DNA of 64,000 bases, from positions 62,001-126,000 of the forward strand of contig JARVKI010000080.1 in assembly GCA_036674765.1 (NCBI GenBank). The letters run 5' to 3'. Both the position numbers and the translations under genes were made by a program. Position 1 is the stretch's first letter. The number at the start of each line of letters is the position of its first letter. Source of the stretch: Seiridium cupressi. Its lineage: Eukaryota > Ascomycota > Sordariomycetes > Amphisphaeriales > Sporocadaceae. Below are positions 35,901-49,037 of this stretch, piece by piece. The notes under the pieces are model-generated. The model saw nothing but the letters and a program-made list of their open reading frames with translations. It was not told where the DNA came from and searched no databases.

Positions 35901-37111
35901 GCCTAGTGCTTATCTTGCGTGCACTCCACGTCAACCCGGATAAGACTAAACTCATTCTTCGTCCAGACAAGACTGTGATCACACAGGAGCATCACATCTG
36001 GCCAACTTTGTCTGATGAGGATTGGATCAAGGTTGAAACAGCATTGCGTGATTTGATTTTGCACGATTACGGCAAGAAGAACAACGTCAACGTCTCCAGC
36101 TTGACGAGCAGTGAAGTCCGTGATATTATTCTTGGTATGGAAATTTCGGCACCATCACTACAGAGACAGCAAGCCGCGGAGATCGAGCAAGCCCAACAGG
36201 AACAGCAACAGCTCACTGCGGTTACCACCAAGACTCAAAACGTCCGTGGAGAGGAGATTATTGTAACAACCACCTCTCAATTTGAGCAGCAGACTTTTGC
36301 CTCCAAAACGGAATGGCGCACTCGTGCCATCGCAACTTCGAATTTGCGCACGCGCTCCAACAACCTCTACGTGTCTCCTGTGGATAATGACAACGATGAT
36401 GTTACGTACATCATGCCCAGCAACATCTTGAAGAAGTTCATTACCATTGCCGATCTTCGGGTGCAAGTCGCAGGATACCTGTACGGTGCGTCGGCTCCAG
36501 ACACAGACGACAAAGTCAAGGAAATTCGCTGCATTGTCCTCGTTCCTCAAGTCGGAGGCCTACGCAACGTGACTCTGCCACAGCAACTTCCGTCGCATGA
36601 GTACCTAAACAATATGGAGCCGCTGGGCGTCATTCATACCATCGCTGGCAACGAGCTCCCGTACATGGCAGCTGCCGATGTGACAGAGCACGCCCGCTTA
36701 GCTGACCAGCATCCTTCCATAAGCAAGACTGCATCAATCACAGTGGACGTCTTCTTCACGCCAGGGTCGGTCTCGCTTTCTGCGTGGAGTTTGACTCCGG
36801 ATGGATTTTCTTGGGGTGCGGAGAACAAGGACATTGGCAGCGACCAGCCTCAAGGCTTCTCAACGAGCATGGGTGTCAAGAAGCAGCTACTACTCAGTCC
36901 CAAGTACAAGGGGTTTTTCTTGGTTCCCGAGAACGGCAAGTGGAACTACAGTTTCATGGGTGCAGGGTTCGATGCTCTGGCTAAGAAGAAGGTGGACGTC
37001 AAACTTGATACTCCACTTGCATTCTACGCGGATGTGCATCGTCCACTACATTTCCAAAACTTTGCAGAGTTGGAGGAAGTGGGTGTCGATCGGGAGGATC
37101 AGTTTGCTTGA
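29984..37111 (+). CDS. prp8: Pre-mRNA-splicing factor PRP8 (spliceosomal U5 snRNP core)
   Basis: One uninterrupted frame of 2375 codons, the normal Prp8 length. Prp8 is the central scaffold of the spliceosome and contacts U5/U6 snRNA and the splice sites in the nucleus. Visible regions in order: a proline-rich N terminus ([14 protein letters not shown]), PRO8NT/PROCN blocks ([35 protein letters not shown]), the reverse-transcriptase-like and linker region (about 800-1650), the endonuclease-like and RNase H-like domains (ending in the [18 protein letters not shown] region near 1970), and the C-terminal Jab1/MPN domain (about 2115-2375; [44 protein letters not shown]) with the acidic tail that meets Brr2. 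No intron and no PRP8 intein are present, although many fungi carry such an intein. Codon use is even along the gene. Confidence 0.98.
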   Translation: MSNFQPPPPPPPGWGPPPPPPPPPGPPSDFLPPPPGAPAPPPPGYRPPTDPQIAKFAQKKKEWLRMQRNRFGEKRKGGFVETQKADMPPEHLRKIVKDIGDVSQKKYTSDKRSYLGALKFMPHAVMKLLENMPMPWESAREVKVLYHVNGCLTLVNEIPRVIEPVFHAQWATMWLTMRKEKSDRRLFKRMRFPPFDDEEPPLSWSENIEDVEPLEPIQMELDEDEDAAVYEWFYDHRPLLDTSHVNGPSYKTWNLNLQQMAVLHRLSRPLMSENCDPNYLFLFEMKSFLTAKALNVALPGGPRFEPLYKDIDPNDEDFGEFNAIDRIIFRNPIRTESRVAYPFLYNSLPRSVHFNWYSHPQVVYIKTEDPTFPAFFFDTSINPISSRSVAPKNITISHEDELFGAGNNEEPEDDSFELPAGVEPFLAEEELYNEDTSAAIGLWWAPFPFDRRSGRMVRAQDVPLVKQYYLEHCPSKLPVKVRVSYQKLLKTYVLNELHKKKPKAVNKQNLLKSLKQTKFFQQTTIDWVEAGLQVCRQGFNMLNLLIHRKNLTYLHLDYNFNLKPVKTLTTKERKKSRFGNAFHLMREILRLTKLIVDAQVQYRLGNIDAFQLADGILYAFNHVGQLTGMYRYKYKLMHQIRSCKDLKHLIYYRFNSGPVGKGPGCGFWAPAWRVWLFFMRGIIPLLERWLGNLLSRQFEGRHSKGVAKTVTKQRVESHFDLELRASVMADLMDMMPEGIKQNKVNTILQHLSEAWRCWKSNIPWKVPGLPAPIENIILRYVKSKADWWVSVAHYNRERIRRGATVDKTVAKKNVGRLTRLWLKAEQERQHNYLKDGPYVSSEEAVAIYTTTVHWLESRKFTPIPFPSVSYKHDTKILILALERLREAYSVKGRLNQNQREELALIEQAYDSPGTTLERIKRFLLTQRAFKEVQIDMNDNYNTINPVYDIEPIEKISDAYLDQYLWYQADQRHLFPAWIKPSDSEVPPLLTYKWAQGINNLDRVWETADGECNVMIETELSKVYEKIDLTLLNRLLRLIMDHNLADYISAKNNVQLTYKDMNHVNGYGMIRGLQFSGFVFQYYGLVLDLLLLGLNRASEIAGPPNSPNDFLQFRDRETESKHPIRLYTRYIDRIWVFLRFTAEESRDLIQRFLTEQPDPNFENVIGYKSKKCWPRDSRMRLMRHDVNLGRAVFWDLKNRLPRSVTTIEWDDTFASVYSRDNPNLLFSMCGFEVRILPKIRNQNDEFPIKDSVWSLVDNTTKERTAHAFLQVTEEDIQKFNNRIRQILMSSGSTTFTKIANKWNTALIALFTYYREAAVSTVNLLDTIVKCETKIQTRVKIGLNSKMPSRFPPAVFYTPKELGGLGMISGSHILIPASDKRWSKQTDVGVTHYRAGMTHDEETLIPNIFRYIIPWEAEFIDSQRVWTEYSQKRLEANNQNRRLTLEDLEDSWDRGLPRINTLFQKDRSTLSFDKGFRVRSEFKIYQLMKSNPFWWTSQRHDGKLWNLNAYRTDVIQALGGVETILEHTLFKATGFPSWEGLFWEKASGFEESMKFKKLTNAQRSGLNQIPNRRFTLWWSPTINRANVYVGFQVQLDLTGIFLHGKIPTLKISLIQIFRAHLWQKIHESVVMDLCQVFDQELESLGIETVQKETIHPRKSYKMNSSCADILLFASNKWNVTRPSLLYDTKDVIEPTTTNKFWVDVQLRYGDYDSHDIERYTRAKYLDYTNDSMSIYPSPTGLMIGVDLAYNLYSAYGQYFPGLKVLVQQAMAKIMKANPALYVLRERIRKGLQLYASESNQEFLNSQNYSELFSNQTKLFIDDTNVYRVTIHKTFEGNLTTKPINGAIFIFNPRTGQLFLKIIHTSVWAGQKRLGQLAKWKTAEEVAALIRSLPVEEQPKELIVTRKGLLDPLEVHLLDFPNISIRASELQLPFQAAMKVEKLGDMILRATEPQMVLFNLYDEWLKSISSYTAFSRLVLILRALHVNPDKTKLILRPDKTVITQEHHIWPTLSDEDWIKVETALRDLILHDYGKKNNVNVSSLTSSEVRDIILGMEISAPSLQRQQAAEIEQAQQEQQQLTAVTTKTQNVRGEEIIVTTTSQFEQQTFASKTEWRTRAIATSNLRTRSNNLYVSPVDNDNDDVTYIMPSNILKKFITIADLRVQVAGYLYGASAPDTDDKVKEIRCIVLVPQVGGLRNVTLPQQLPSHEYLNNMEPLGVIHTIAGNELPYMAAADVTEHARLADQHPSISKTASITVDVFFTPGSVSLSAWSLTPDGFSWGAENKDIGSDQPQGFSTSMGVKKQLLLSPKYKGFFLVPENGKWNYSFMGAGFDALAKKKVDVKLDTPLAFYADVHRPLHFQNFAELEEVGVDREDQFA

Positions 37112-40100
37112 GCAAGGTACCAGAGATGAGATGATAGCGCAAACAGAAGGGAGTCGGATGGCTGTAAAATGAACAACGGCATCAGCCATGAAAGTCATTG
37201 TGGGCGTTGAGGAGTTTTGAAGTCTCGAGAGCTGAGCATATATTGCCCAAACACATATTGCTGCGACTGGCAGACGGTTACGTTCCGGGAGAGGCAATTG
37301 TATCATTGTATTTAGTCATGTAAAACCAGCAAGTTAAAATAATGCTCAAAAGTTTAGCCCAATGTCGAGAGACCGTGATTTGCAATTCTTCTTTAGGTTG
37401 ATCACTACATGTAGTTTTAATACGCACTTACGGTGGATAGAACTACATGTCATGATTTGAAAAGGCTCCGCAAGGCCGCGGCGTGAAAACACGTGCGGCT
37501 CAGGTTGGGTTGTGAGTGGTACATTTGTTAAGTCAAAGCAAATATGGCATAACTACACGCGAAATTCGTTGGTTGTTGCGCACCATGAGTTGGGTAGCAG
37601 CTACTTGTGACAGAGGAGTAACTCGGGAAAATCCAATTTGCGTCTCCGTCTACCAGATAGAAAGGCATCGTTGATATTCGGTCGCAGAACTGGGAAGGTG
37701 AATTGTCATGTCTATCCCTTTTTGGGAGGGTCCCCAAAAGTTCATTCTCGCAGCAGGATAATCTTTGCATCTTTGGTCAACTGTCTCCTCCGCCGGTGTT
37801 GTCAGTATTGAGCTCCCAGACGGGAGGACGAATGGTTTGGCTAGTATTTTATTCGACTAGATAGCCAATCCATGGGCATCGCTTCTTAGGAGAGATGGAC
37901 AAAGAATATTATTTATAGACGATTCAATTGCTCAGAATAATGGATAATTTTTATTGCAAGCTTTCCTTGTGCAGAGGTATTACATATTACGAGGGACCGA
38001 AAAGGTGCCATAAGCTCAAGAAAAATACTAAAGATGGTGCACAGCCGACAAACCAAGCATCTGAACGGTTCTGAATGTACCCAAGCAAAAACACAATTTA
38101 CAGAGTGGCATTCCTCACTCTTCCACATTGGCAGGAAGATGACTTTATTACCTATGAACCTAGGATCCACGCGTTTCCTAGCAATGAAGCGTAGGCGGCA
38201 TTTTCACCAGTGACTTTCAAACAAAGAGACGGTACTCCGGCTCGCAGGCCTTGTTCAGGATGCTTCAAAAAGCAGTGTGGAAGCCTGAGGCCAGATGGTG
38301 CACCATCGAAGCCTCGAACTGGCCAAATACGCAACTACCATATTGCAGGATATAGGGATTATCCAATGATAGTCGCACGATAGCTATGCTACTTTCCATG
38401 TCTTTTTAAATGACATAGTCGCCGCATGGCTGTACTACAGCACTCACCGATCCCGACGGCATACACCGGGACACTATAGGCTATGCCTTACATTATAGAG
38501 CAGCCGTCCAGGTAGTCTAGAGCACAAATGCGACTTTGAGGTTACGTCGACCTAGAATGTTTCTGCCAGAGTAGACGTAAGATAAATTGGCTTCTAACGC
38601 CTGTTTCAATCGGCCAGATAGTAATCCCGTAGACTATGTTAGTGAATCAAGTATTGCGTACTCCGCCAAGAAGCAATTCGGTATAATACGCAACACCTTG
38701 TTATAGTTGGCCGATGTAAGGTTAGGTCGCTGGGCAGTCGCGTTGCGCGTTCGGCTGCGTGTATAACTGGGTTCTCGCTTACGTAGAACTGTGGATGAGC
38801 AACATGTTCGTATACGTCGATCAATACTGAAATTGGGCAGGATGAGGTTTCATGCAGCGCCGGTACGAGTTTGCATCTATGCGCATCCTTGATAGCCACG
38901 AAGTTTTCTTTCTCTGGTCGACGGAGATTGCCACAGCAGACGTTTGTTGGGTCAAAAAGTAATACGAGGGGGTCAGCCGCAAATAGTTGGGCGATCAGTG
39001 TTTACGGGCATTGACTGACTAGGACATTTCCATTTCCGTACGGAGGAACGATGAATTGAGCGCATCTCCAAAACAGAATCGAAAGCCGAGATTGGGAGCA
39101 ATAAGGGAAGCGGTCGTGGTCTCAGGAGTAGCTATGCGATAAATCTACCAGGTTCCCGGAAAGCCCGCAGTTGTTACGAGATGAGACTCACAGTTCGGTA
39201 TGGTCTGCATGTTATACGATTGGTCGACCGGCGAATTGGCTTTGGCGCAAGATTAGGCCGAAGTGTTCCAAACAACACAATCGCTGGGCTTATTTACGTA
39301 CGGCGAAGAGGCCCTCTGGGATCACTAGTGGGATGCAACGCTATCGAAAAGAAAATTTCCGTAGAACTGGGGCCCGCTGATCAACGCCCGCGGCCGTGGG
39401 ACTGGTTTCCCCAGAATCCTCAGCGGTTGCCCGGAGGCGCTGCTAGCAAAGGCCGGTATATTGCGTGATACTAAGTAATGCAGCTATCAAAGGCTAGGGT
39501 CGCTGGTCAGAAAACGGCCCTTAGGCCATGTTCGCCTCGACGGTCAGCGACGGGCAAGCGAGAATCATCAACCTTCCGAGATGGTGCACGACTCACTCAC
39601 GAGTGATGTCTGCGCAAGCCGGGCAGATCGGATTATCGAGGCGGGTGCAGGTATCGCTACCCAGCAATGATCTCACATTGGGAGGTCGCCGCGCTCCTTT
39701 GGGAAGTTGAGCTGCGTGCGGCGCAGACGAGCACGGCGATAATAACCTACATAGGTGAGAGCTTGGGCCATGGGGTGGTGAGAGCAAAGGCGTCGCCGAA
39801 ATGGCGGCTGACGTAGCGCGCTGTGAGGGTAAATTAGCTTATCTTATGCCGTCATGCGCATGCGCTTAAACCACGGGTTTCGCACGTGTGGGCGTCGATG
39901 GAGCGTGGCAGCCGGGGGCTCTAGGCCCAAGGTACCTGCTGTACATGCGAGTATGAATGCATGTACGGGGCAATGTAAAGATTGACAGCTGCGACTGGCG
40001 AGGGCCGTCGAAAATGACAGTACTAATAACACCGACATACATCAGACATGCCATGGGTCACGCACGATTGGCATATGCTGCCCCCCATTGCATCTGTATT

Positions 40101-43100
40101 CGCATGCATCTTGGATAACGGAGATTTTCACATGGGCTGTGCTCTGTTCATCAGGCACTGGCTGCGGCTATCATATGCATGGTTAGATTTGAAATGCAGT
40201 GCAAGTTTCCATTGTGCGGGAACAGATCAGGGGTCAACGAAACAGCTCCTGTAAGATGTGCATTAAGAACAAGGTCGCTCGGGAGAGCAAGCATCTGGCT
40301 AGTAGTACGTATTTGCACCAAGGTAGCGTGTCTCTTGCGGCTGAGTTGCCCGCCGCAGGGGGTTCCGTACATAGATAGCCTGATAGTAATGGAATGAATG
40401 GATGGAAAAGCCTGGCAAGTCGTCATATGAAGCTTGATGCTTGCTTGAGGCTCTGCACCCCATGGCATAACGCAGATCCCTCCACCAGAGGGGACCGTGG
40501 ACGCGCCATTGCCTGATGAGCGGGCTTGCTGCACCGCTTAAATATCTCTGGTTGTGTGATCTCCAGACTCGACTCGTTTGCGACGGCCGCGAGCATAAAG
40601 CCGGTGCTGTGGTGAAGCCAACCCAGCGAGCGACGCGGGGCCGGCAACGCCTGACCGAGATGGTGGGCATCCGGGACTCTGGGAGACGGACTTCTAAACG
40701 GTCCGAAACGTGTGCGACGAAGGTTCAAAACAAGGTATTAACCTCCGCGACTGCATTGAGGAGATCACGTTTACCTCGGACAAGCAAAATGTTTCGTTGG
40801 CAATTTCGAGTGGCTGTGGATGCCAGGACGGCCAGTCCCTGATGGTGAATTCGCATGAGATTTGTATACTCTTGGTCAGCCATCTGAGACCCGGTAGTGC
40901 AGATCAGGGCTTACCGAAGCCTGGCCGAACACTGGAAGTCTGCCCGGCGCCAATTTGAAGGGGCCGCGACGAGAGACCTAAACGCTAATGAATAGCGGCC
41001 CTGAGACGGCTAACCTAGCGATGGAACCCTCGTCTTTCGACGACGTCTGAAGGTCGACTGCATAGTGGCCCGTGAAGACCAGCCCCAGACAGGTCGAATT
41101 TAAGGTATCGCGAGCCGTAATTGGACCCTCAATTTCTGACAGCAAGACTCAGAGGTCCATTGATGGCCCTTCCGCAAGCCATTGGCTCATGCTCTTCCAT
41201 GGGATGAAGATGCCTAAAATAAGCATTGTGGTGCCACCCGCCGACCATGGCGAGCCCCCATTCAAGTTGACCAGGCCGACCCTGCTCCTGGGACGAGTTG
41301 GGGCGAGAAAAAAGAAGCAGGAGTATTTCCATACCGAGATGGCACAGACGCAGGTGTAGTATGAACCGCAAGGGCTGGCCAATGACGGCAGGCGTGTCCC
41401 TGCCTCGCCCTGCCGGCCCCCCTCCCCGTGTAAGCCAAGCTGGGAAGCTGGGGGATGGTGTGCGTGGCGTCGTGACTGCAGCGGACGATCCAAATGGTCG
41501 GATACAGAGCGACGAGGATATAGTCAGGGTGGGTGTGGGTGGAATAGGGGGAAATGACCAGGTTAATGCTTCTAGAAGGAAGGAAGAAGAAAAGGAGCTG
41601 GAGATGGAACGAACATACCTTGCAGAGGGCTGGCAGGCATCACATGAAGGTCACAGTCTACATACGTTTGGTACCCTAGTTACCTCATCTACGTACATTG
41701 TGCATACCTACCTACAACTGGCCCTCAGCCACCGAGACCCTGGAGCTGGCAAAACATTGAGCTTCCTGCCCCTGGGTACGGAGGGCGTAATCCAGTCGCT
41801 GTGGAGGACGAGTCCCCACCTGACGTATTGCCGAGACTCCCGTCAAGTGTATGATGTAACAGCGCACTACAGCATCACGACGTTGTCTGTTGTGCATCGT
41901 TGTAAGAGGTGATCTGGATTATCTGATTATGGCGCACGAGGCGACTCGAGTCGAGTCCAACGTCGAGAGTTCCGACGACTGAAGTCCCTGGGAGACGCTA
42001 TTTTTAGAGCGGGAGGAGCAAGTCAGGGACCAGTCGCCGGACGAGATGCATTGCAGACCCAAAAAAAAAATGACCATGAAAAAGAAAAGAGAAAATCAAA
42101 AGGTTGAGCACAGTCGTGTACCAGCCAAGCACCTGGCACTCGAGCAGGCACAAGACAGATTACAGCAGGCCCAGGTGGGCTGAGTCCCCAATGAATGGGT
42201 CGGATCTGATCGCTCTCTCTGTGTCGCGATTGGCGAAATGCTATTCCTTCCAACCTACTGTACTGCTGAGTTGGTAGCTGTGAGTAAAAGTACCCGTGCA
42301 GACTTGACCTAGAGTGCCGGGCACATGTACTGTACAAAAGTAAGTGTCTCCACCAGATGTCAAATCTCCGCCCGTGGCCTTGTCGTTCACTTTGCCCGTG
42401 CCCATGCGCGACCCACGACGCGCGACTTCAGCCTCGCAACAGACGGCATCTCCTTCATCACCATCATCGTCGTCCTCATCATCGACAACGTTGAAGCTCT
42501 CGCGGCGGAGATCACCTCATGCGACGACGCTGTGGCTCAGCTGCGAATCAAACCCCAGCCGGCGCTAGAAGCAGTCTTGGCTTTTCTAGAAGCTCAAGAT
42601 TCTTTGCATGCAGCATAAATTCGTCTTTTAATTGCCTGGGTATGTTGAAACACGTTTTGTTCATGCGTATCCCTGACACCCCCATCAATGCCCACCACCA
42701 GCTCGCGGGTCTGCCGCACCGCCGCACTCTTCCCCCCATCGACCTTTGCAGCCTCTTCCGAACTCATGTTCGTCTCTCCATTGGCCTCCGGCTATGCGCT
42801 CACGCGTATTGAGTCGCGCAATATCCCCAGCTTCCGGCGCAGGGAGTTCCTCTCTGGCTCTGCTGCTTAATGGCTGCTCTACCGCATTGGACCGACAAGC
42901 GGAACCATACCATACAAGACCCAACCCACTGACCCAAACGTGTACGTACAGCACCCGGACGCCATTCCTCTTGCCGCTTGCGTTCAGGCGACCGGAATGC
43001 CATTTCACCAGCCGCCCGGAAAGCGGTACTTGGCTGGAAAGGGGCAGTCTCGTTTCGTCATGGCCTGTCTCTGTGGCAGCTTCATGTCGCTGGGTGCTGC

Positions 43101-44913
43101 TATGCCACATGGTTGACACCAAGCCTAGCATGCAGTTCTTTCGCCGACCCCATCGGCAATATCCTAAACTGCGTCTCTCTCATTCTGCCCTCCCCTCCCA
43201 CTTTCGTTTTGGAAGTCTTCTGCTCGCTCAATGCACACATGTCCACACTTGTTTCATTTCCGCTCTAGGCATGTCGTCTAGGAGTGGATGTTGAGCGATG
43301 TGCAGCGATCAGGAGACGCGTCCGTGTCGTCTAAGCACGACTTCGTCTACAGAGGTGGCTTCAAAAGAGGCCCTTGCCACGCTGAGCGCCGGCATTGTGC
43401 CATTACTCTCGCCGTAGTGTGGATGCCCTTGACCCCCGGCAGGAGCCCGCCCTATGGGGTGTCGGGATCGCGATTTTAACTCCTTAATATAGGCCACCCC
43501 GGTTAGTTATAGGCCCCTCAGAGTGGAGACGCGCAGACACAAAAATCCCTGCCCAACTGTTTCTGCATGGCCTTGGACGAGCTCTGCAGGCACAGCAGGA
43601 ACCAATCGCACATGACAGATTCGCCCGGCATCACAGCTCCCCAAAAAGAAAGAAAGTCGCAAGTGCATTAGCCTTCTTGGATAGAGTGATGGCCAACTCC
43701 AAGAGCCACACTGCCATTCGTCGTCGTCAACCTCTTGCCCAATTGCATATTAGGGCTTGTTTCAGCTTTCTATTTCTCCATTTGGATGTCCAGTTCTGAG
43801 CATCCTACTATCCGGTTCCCAGGCCTGCCCCCCCCCCGAGTCCCTCTTCAGGTCAGAGTTGCCGGGGTCTTTGGAAGCTTCTGAAATCCCCTTCCCTCCC
43901 AACCCTGCCTGACAGGCATGGTCCGTTGTGGCTGTCCTCGCCCCGGTTGCATCATTCCCCAGGGTCAGGATCTCATTTCTATAACCGGCAAGCAGACCAT
44001 GGCATAAGATCCTCAAATTATGCCACCGTCATTGCTGGCCAAGGGAAACGCTTCTCCACACCCGCTCAGGAACGATACCCTCATTAGTGTCACACATGGC
44101 AGAACGCTTTAACTCGTCGACAAAAAGAGAAGTAGTCAAGGTACCCGTCTGTCGGTTCCCAGCCTCGCCCCTGTCGAGAGACGTAACGATAAGGCGGATC
44201 AGACGATATAATGCTGCCCATGTCCCTCTGCTACCTATCCACCCCATCTGACTCCTGTCATGATATATTAAACAAGCTAAGGCAAACTGAACGCTTGGGA
44301 AAGGATCCCCATACGACCACAGGTCAAGGTTACATTGTTTTCTTAAACTGGCCCGACGTGCACCACAACTCGGCTTCTGGCTACTTCCAACGACTATCCG
44401 CCACGAACGAGGAGAAGCTAGAGCTTACACGGCCACCCCTCCAGCCTTATTTACCGCTCCCGCGTATCGGAAGACACTAACGTCGACTACTACACCAACA
44501 CATGTCCTGGGCTCTTGGGCAAGTAAGAGCCCCGCCTACTCATACCGCAACGGCAGCCAGGCAGGACGGGCACCATTTTCACCTCACGCGACGCAGGACC
44601 GCCCACCCCGCAGCCCTCGCCGCAGCAGCAGGCCCGAGGGGGCCCGGTTCGTCAAATACTTTCCCTCCAGAGTCCGGCGACCGTCCAGAGCGGTTCGCTC
44701 TGGCGGAACCCATGCATCGGAGACACGCTGGCGGGCAACTATCGATTAGGATCGGACTACAATGTCGACTACTCTCCCCAAGAATCGCATCCGGGCGAAC
44801 AAGGCCAGCCTCAGCACGCTTATGACGCTCACCACCATCATCGAGGAAATCCACTTCAGCATCCTGGGTCTGGCAGCTTACATGAGCCAGCACAGTCGCA
44901 CTCGCACCACACG
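37112..44913. other. 7.8-kb gene-free region upstream of the Myb/SANT gene
   Basis: I read both strands and found no convincing gene. Frames reach about 200 codons (41298-41912 +), but composition and lack of domains argue against coding. Base composition is not AT-biased, so this is not an obvious RIP-mutated transposon graveyard. The right part has C/T-rich runs, a short poly-C tract (43828-43837) and a 9-10-A run near 42061. Part of it is probably a long promoter or leader of the Myb gene; 44527-44913 stays open in the Myb frame. Confidence 0.45.
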
Positions 44914-45772
44914 ATGTCGCAGCATCACACCCCTCACCACCATCAGATCCTTATGGATCCGTCACATCTCGGTGGTCTTCCAGGCGCGCGGCACATGGGG
45001 CACCCAGGTCCTTCCCACTATGGCGCCCCGTCGACATCTCACGGTGTTCCGTTGTATCCCTCCATGACACCGACGCAGCCGCATAGCGCCGGGACGAAGC
45101 GCAGCCGACCGGATGACTTGGATCTTTCTGTGTCGGGCATGCCAGAACTGGACCAGGGCGATCTGGAGTCTATGCAGCAAACACCGATGGGTGCTGCCTA
45201 CGCCCAAGCCGCCGCCTCGCAGCCCACGCACCACCATCATCGCCTCCCAGACCAAGCTCCACCGGCAAAGATGATGAGGCGCGACGGCGAGGGAAGCTTG
45301 TCTGCGAGTGGGGGAGGGGCGCCGAGCGTCGTTGGCCATGTCGGCATGCCCCTGCCAGCTGCGCGACCCCGGGGTCCAAAGTTGAAGTTTACGCCCGAGG
45401 ATGACCAGCTCCTGATCGATCTAAAGGAAAACAAGAACCTGACGTGGAAACAAATAGCCGACTTTTTCCCCGGGCGCTCCTCGGGCACACTACAGGTCCG
45501 CTACTGTACGAAACTGAAGGCGAAGACTACACAGTGGACCGATGAGACGGTAAGCATGTTTGTTCGGTGTTCTATACCCTCTGTCTGCTTGAACTGGGTC
45601 AGAATCTTACTTGAAGCAATAGGACCAAAAGCTGCGCGCCGCTCTGGCCGACTACGAAAGCGAAAAGTGGCGCATCGTAGCCAACAAGATGGGGACTGGC
45701 TTCACTCCAGTGGCCTGTCGCGAACGTGCTCAGCAACTATCTGGGGGAGTCGACGAGGAAGAGAACTTATAG
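44914..45772 (+). CDS. Myb/SANT-domain DNA-binding protein
   Basis: Exons 44914-45549 and 45623-45772 (intron 73 nt) give 261 residues. After a His/Gln/Pro-rich low-complexity N terminus (QHHTPHHHQI) and a basic stretch (GTKRSRPDDLDL) comes a first Myb/SANT repeat at about 155-200: KLKFTPEDDQLLIDLKE, LTWKQIADFFPGRSSGTLQV and RYCTKLKAK. The second, joined across the intron, is DQKLRAALADYESEKWRIVA followed by NKMGTGFTPVACRERAQQL. This is a common fungal two-repeat regulator architecture, presumably nuclear and DNA-binding; targets are unknown. The same frame is open and His/Gln-rich back to 44527 without an ATG, ending at a GTAAGAG donor-like site near 44522, so the real start probably lies in an upstream exon, possibly ATG 44502. 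The start given is the first ATG within the safe exon. Confidence 0.82.
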
Positions 45773-47221
45773 CAATCAGCGTCTCCGCCAGGAGTTTCGG
45801 CTCCTGGGTCAGGGGACACCATCTACCCTCAGCAGCTTCATGGGTTAGGAAGCTCGCAGATGCCGGCTGCGCACCCACATTATCGGCATGACGACAGCTC
45901 TGATGTGGCACACCCGAGCTACCACACCTCGGCCTGACCAAAGACTACGAAAGGGTCTCCAAGTACGAACTAGACAACTTTTCGATTGACAGCGTTTGTT
46001 TTCTTGATCCCTAGGATGGCTGGTGCAATTCAAAGGTAGCAGGGCGTTGGGCGTCGGGCGTTGAAGCAGAGCGTGGAAATATTGACGCCTCTTACACGAC
46101 GTTGTGATTCTGGGGATTGCAAGTTTCTATTTTCTTTTGAGTCTTTTTCGCCCCTGTACCGCTCTCTGGCTACAGAGCGGAGTGCAATCTAATTACCTAG
46201 AGATACCAGTGACCACAGTGGTCGGCATGTTCTAACGACACATAGATTCGGGGGAGGCTGATGCATTGGTTTTTGTCAATTTCTTCCTGTTTTCACCACT
46301 CAGGCATTGCATCTGACGCATAATGTATATGTTTACTATGTTACAGCACGTAACGGCCTTTTTGTACTTTCCTTCCAGTTTTAATATTGCGACCACTCTA
46401 CGTTTCCTTTGACCGCTCGCCATGAGGCGGTGGTGGGCAACACACGACAACATACCCAAGACAGGGGTGCAAGCGCCTGGGGCACTCGACGAAAAACATA
46501 GAACTTTGGTCGGGGGACAAGAAAAGCATTGGGTTAATGAGCAAAAGAGCTGGAATATATGATCAGCATCTGGGCATATGATGGACGGTTGGACGATTCG
46601 CGACGAGAGGGACGTTGGATAGATACAGCAATGCAAACTCGACTTTTACATTGGCTTGGGTTTTCTGCTAATGTCGCACAATTGGGAGGTTCATCGTGTC
46701 GCAAGGCTGCAGCTTTGCTCGTCATTCAGCCGTTGCCCTCATGTTGTCCAGCGAGAGCTTTGCTTCTGCTTGGCTATTACCACCTTACCCAGATGATATG
46801 ATGGTATTTTCCATCAATGTGGACGTCAAATCAGCCACTGTATGGCATCCTTGTAATGACGGTCACGGTACTGATATGGACAATGTCTACGAGTAGAGGC
46901 ATTGCTCGCCTCCAAATAGGGGGGGCATAATGCCGCCATGGCGAATTAACACGAGTAAGGTTGAAAAGCAACAAGCCTTTGGCCGTAGGGAGGCAAATTG
47001 CTGAAGCTGAATGGTTTGGATTTTGATCCCAGTATGCTTAAAATAACATGTGCTCATCAATAATAGCTAGCAATGGACGTGATATGTGTGCCCGAAACTT
47101 GGTTCGTCATTTCGCCACGGCAGCCGCCACCTTGAACTCGCTTGCAAAAGTACGCGAGATCTATCTCATGACTTTTCCCGGTTCGGTGCTGCAGATACCC
47201 GTCGGCACTTGTGGGGAAAGG

Positions 47222-47244
47222 AAAAAAAAAAAAAAAAAAAAAAA
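47222..47244 (+). repeat. Poly-A tract (23 nt)
   Basis: Twenty-three As after a purine-rich lead (ggggaaagg). It could be the tail of an old retroposed sequence or simple slippage; no coding remnant is visible upstream. Confidence 0.9.
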
Positions 47245-49010
47245 TTGCAATTGTGATGGGTGAACTGCTGCCGCTTATTCTCCCGGAATGTGCTCCGGGT
47301 CTTGGGGGGTGGTGTCACAGGCACCAAGATGGACTCTTCACTGGGCCTGCAAGCTGGGGGATAGTTGGGCTCTACAAAAAACAGTGTTTCGATCCAGGCT
47401 AACAGAGTCGTACTCCGGGCGACTCGATCTTGGGGAGGGCATGCTATCCTTTCAATCTACCGAGGCGATCTCTCGCAATGTGCCGGGACAGGGTCTGGGG
47501 GGTTGCAAAGTGTGGACTGGTAAGCAGTCTCACTGGTTTAGTTCCCGGCCCAAGGACGTTACCGAACGGGAGATGGCAGGGCTCTTCCCTCGCATAATTG
47601 CAGGCATCAACGGCCAAGTCGTCCCGTATTGGTAAACGTTGCGGCGAAGGAGCGATCTTTGCGAGGCGATGGGGAGAACACCTCTTCATTGGGGTCTGTT
47701 TCATTCTCTCATCCTTCACTCGCGCGAGACGTTGTAAGTCGATCCTGGGATCACCATGGCAGAACAGGTTTACCGACCCTAGCCCTGCTGTCTATCATCC
47801 AGGGATTCACCCCCACCACACTTTGCTCGGCTATCATGGTGATGATGACCGCCCCGCGACACGGTTATTCACGTGCCAACCACGACGAGCACGTATCCAT
47901 CTAGTATGCAGTATACACGGGGGCACCGTAGGTGGAATCAGCTCCTGTTGTTTCCTTGCGCCGCTGGTGATTGCCACGTGAGAAGGGGCAACAGCCAACC
48001 GCCGCATGTACTGGGACGTCGCGCGATAAAAGAAGCGCTCTAGGAAGAAACTTGCCTGCTAACAACTGAGCCGAGAGCCCCATGCGCGATGTGTCCAGCG
48101 CCATCGTAAGATCCGCTACCAGCGTGGTCGCTTGATGTTGCCGTTAATCAGAGGCCGCAAAGAGGTACATAGGCACAAATGCAACCTTGGAGGGCTGCTT
48201 CGCGTGGGTATTCTAGCCATGGTGTTACAGTGATCCGGCCGAGTCACCCCACATCTCGCCAAAGGTACTGCATCCACATTTTGCAGGGTTGGGCCGGGCT
48301 CTCAGACGTTGCAAGCATGCGCATCCCGCAAGCGATTCCAGATCCGGCCCCGGCGGCTGCTGACACGGAATCTTGCACAGGCGGTGAAACTCTGGAAGAT
48401 GTGTGTTACAATTCTACGCATGGCACTCATGTCGGGACGAGTAGCCTCTCGACATGCTGCAGTTGTATGTACTAGGTCAACACTATCGTGGTGAGGGGGG
48501 GTCGGCAGTGGTCCCCTGCACCGTGACGGTAGGGGAATTTCCTGCCTTAGGGGAATTCGGCTTGCAGCGTATGCAACCGAGATCCACATTGTCGGACAAG
48601 GGCTTTGATAGGCGTCTTGCAGGTGACGGTGCAGAGGTATCACCGCGAACCGGTCATCAAGCACATCGATGTAGAGATGTTGCGCGGCGCCTTGTAACGA
48701 GAGCCTTCAGGAACAGTCTCTCAAATGCATTTGAACAGCCAGCTGTAGATCAACGTCCAGAGAACCGTATGGGGCGACGCGCAAGGCACGCTGTCAAACA
48801 GTACTGGCCCCATTTTGATATACAAGTCCCATCTTGACACAAGACGAGCTCGTTACTGTTTCCGTAAACCACGACGATCATTCGGCCGGCCAGCGCAAGC
48901 GTGGGTGCTTCCGTTCTGCTCACAGGAGTGACGATAACCAATCGGAGATTTTGGAGTCAAGCTTAAGACAACCCCGTGGGCCCGCATCGGTATTGCAACC
49001 ATGGAAGTTG

Positions 49011-49037
49011 CCTCAACCTTGTCGAACAAGGTTGAGG
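49011..49037. repeat. Perfect inverted repeat, 12-bp stem with 3-nt loop
   Basis: CCTCAACCTTGT-CGA-ACAAGGTTGAGG forms a perfect 12-bp hairpin in otherwise featureless DNA. No T-run follows and no gene ends close by, so neither terminator nor transposon end is established. Confidence 0.85.

Noticed and set aside
41298..41912. 204-codon frame containing GAGKT, P-loop-like
   Set aside because: The GxGKT-like pentapeptide lacks the rest of a P-loop and any nucleotide-binding fold context; composition is non-coding-like.
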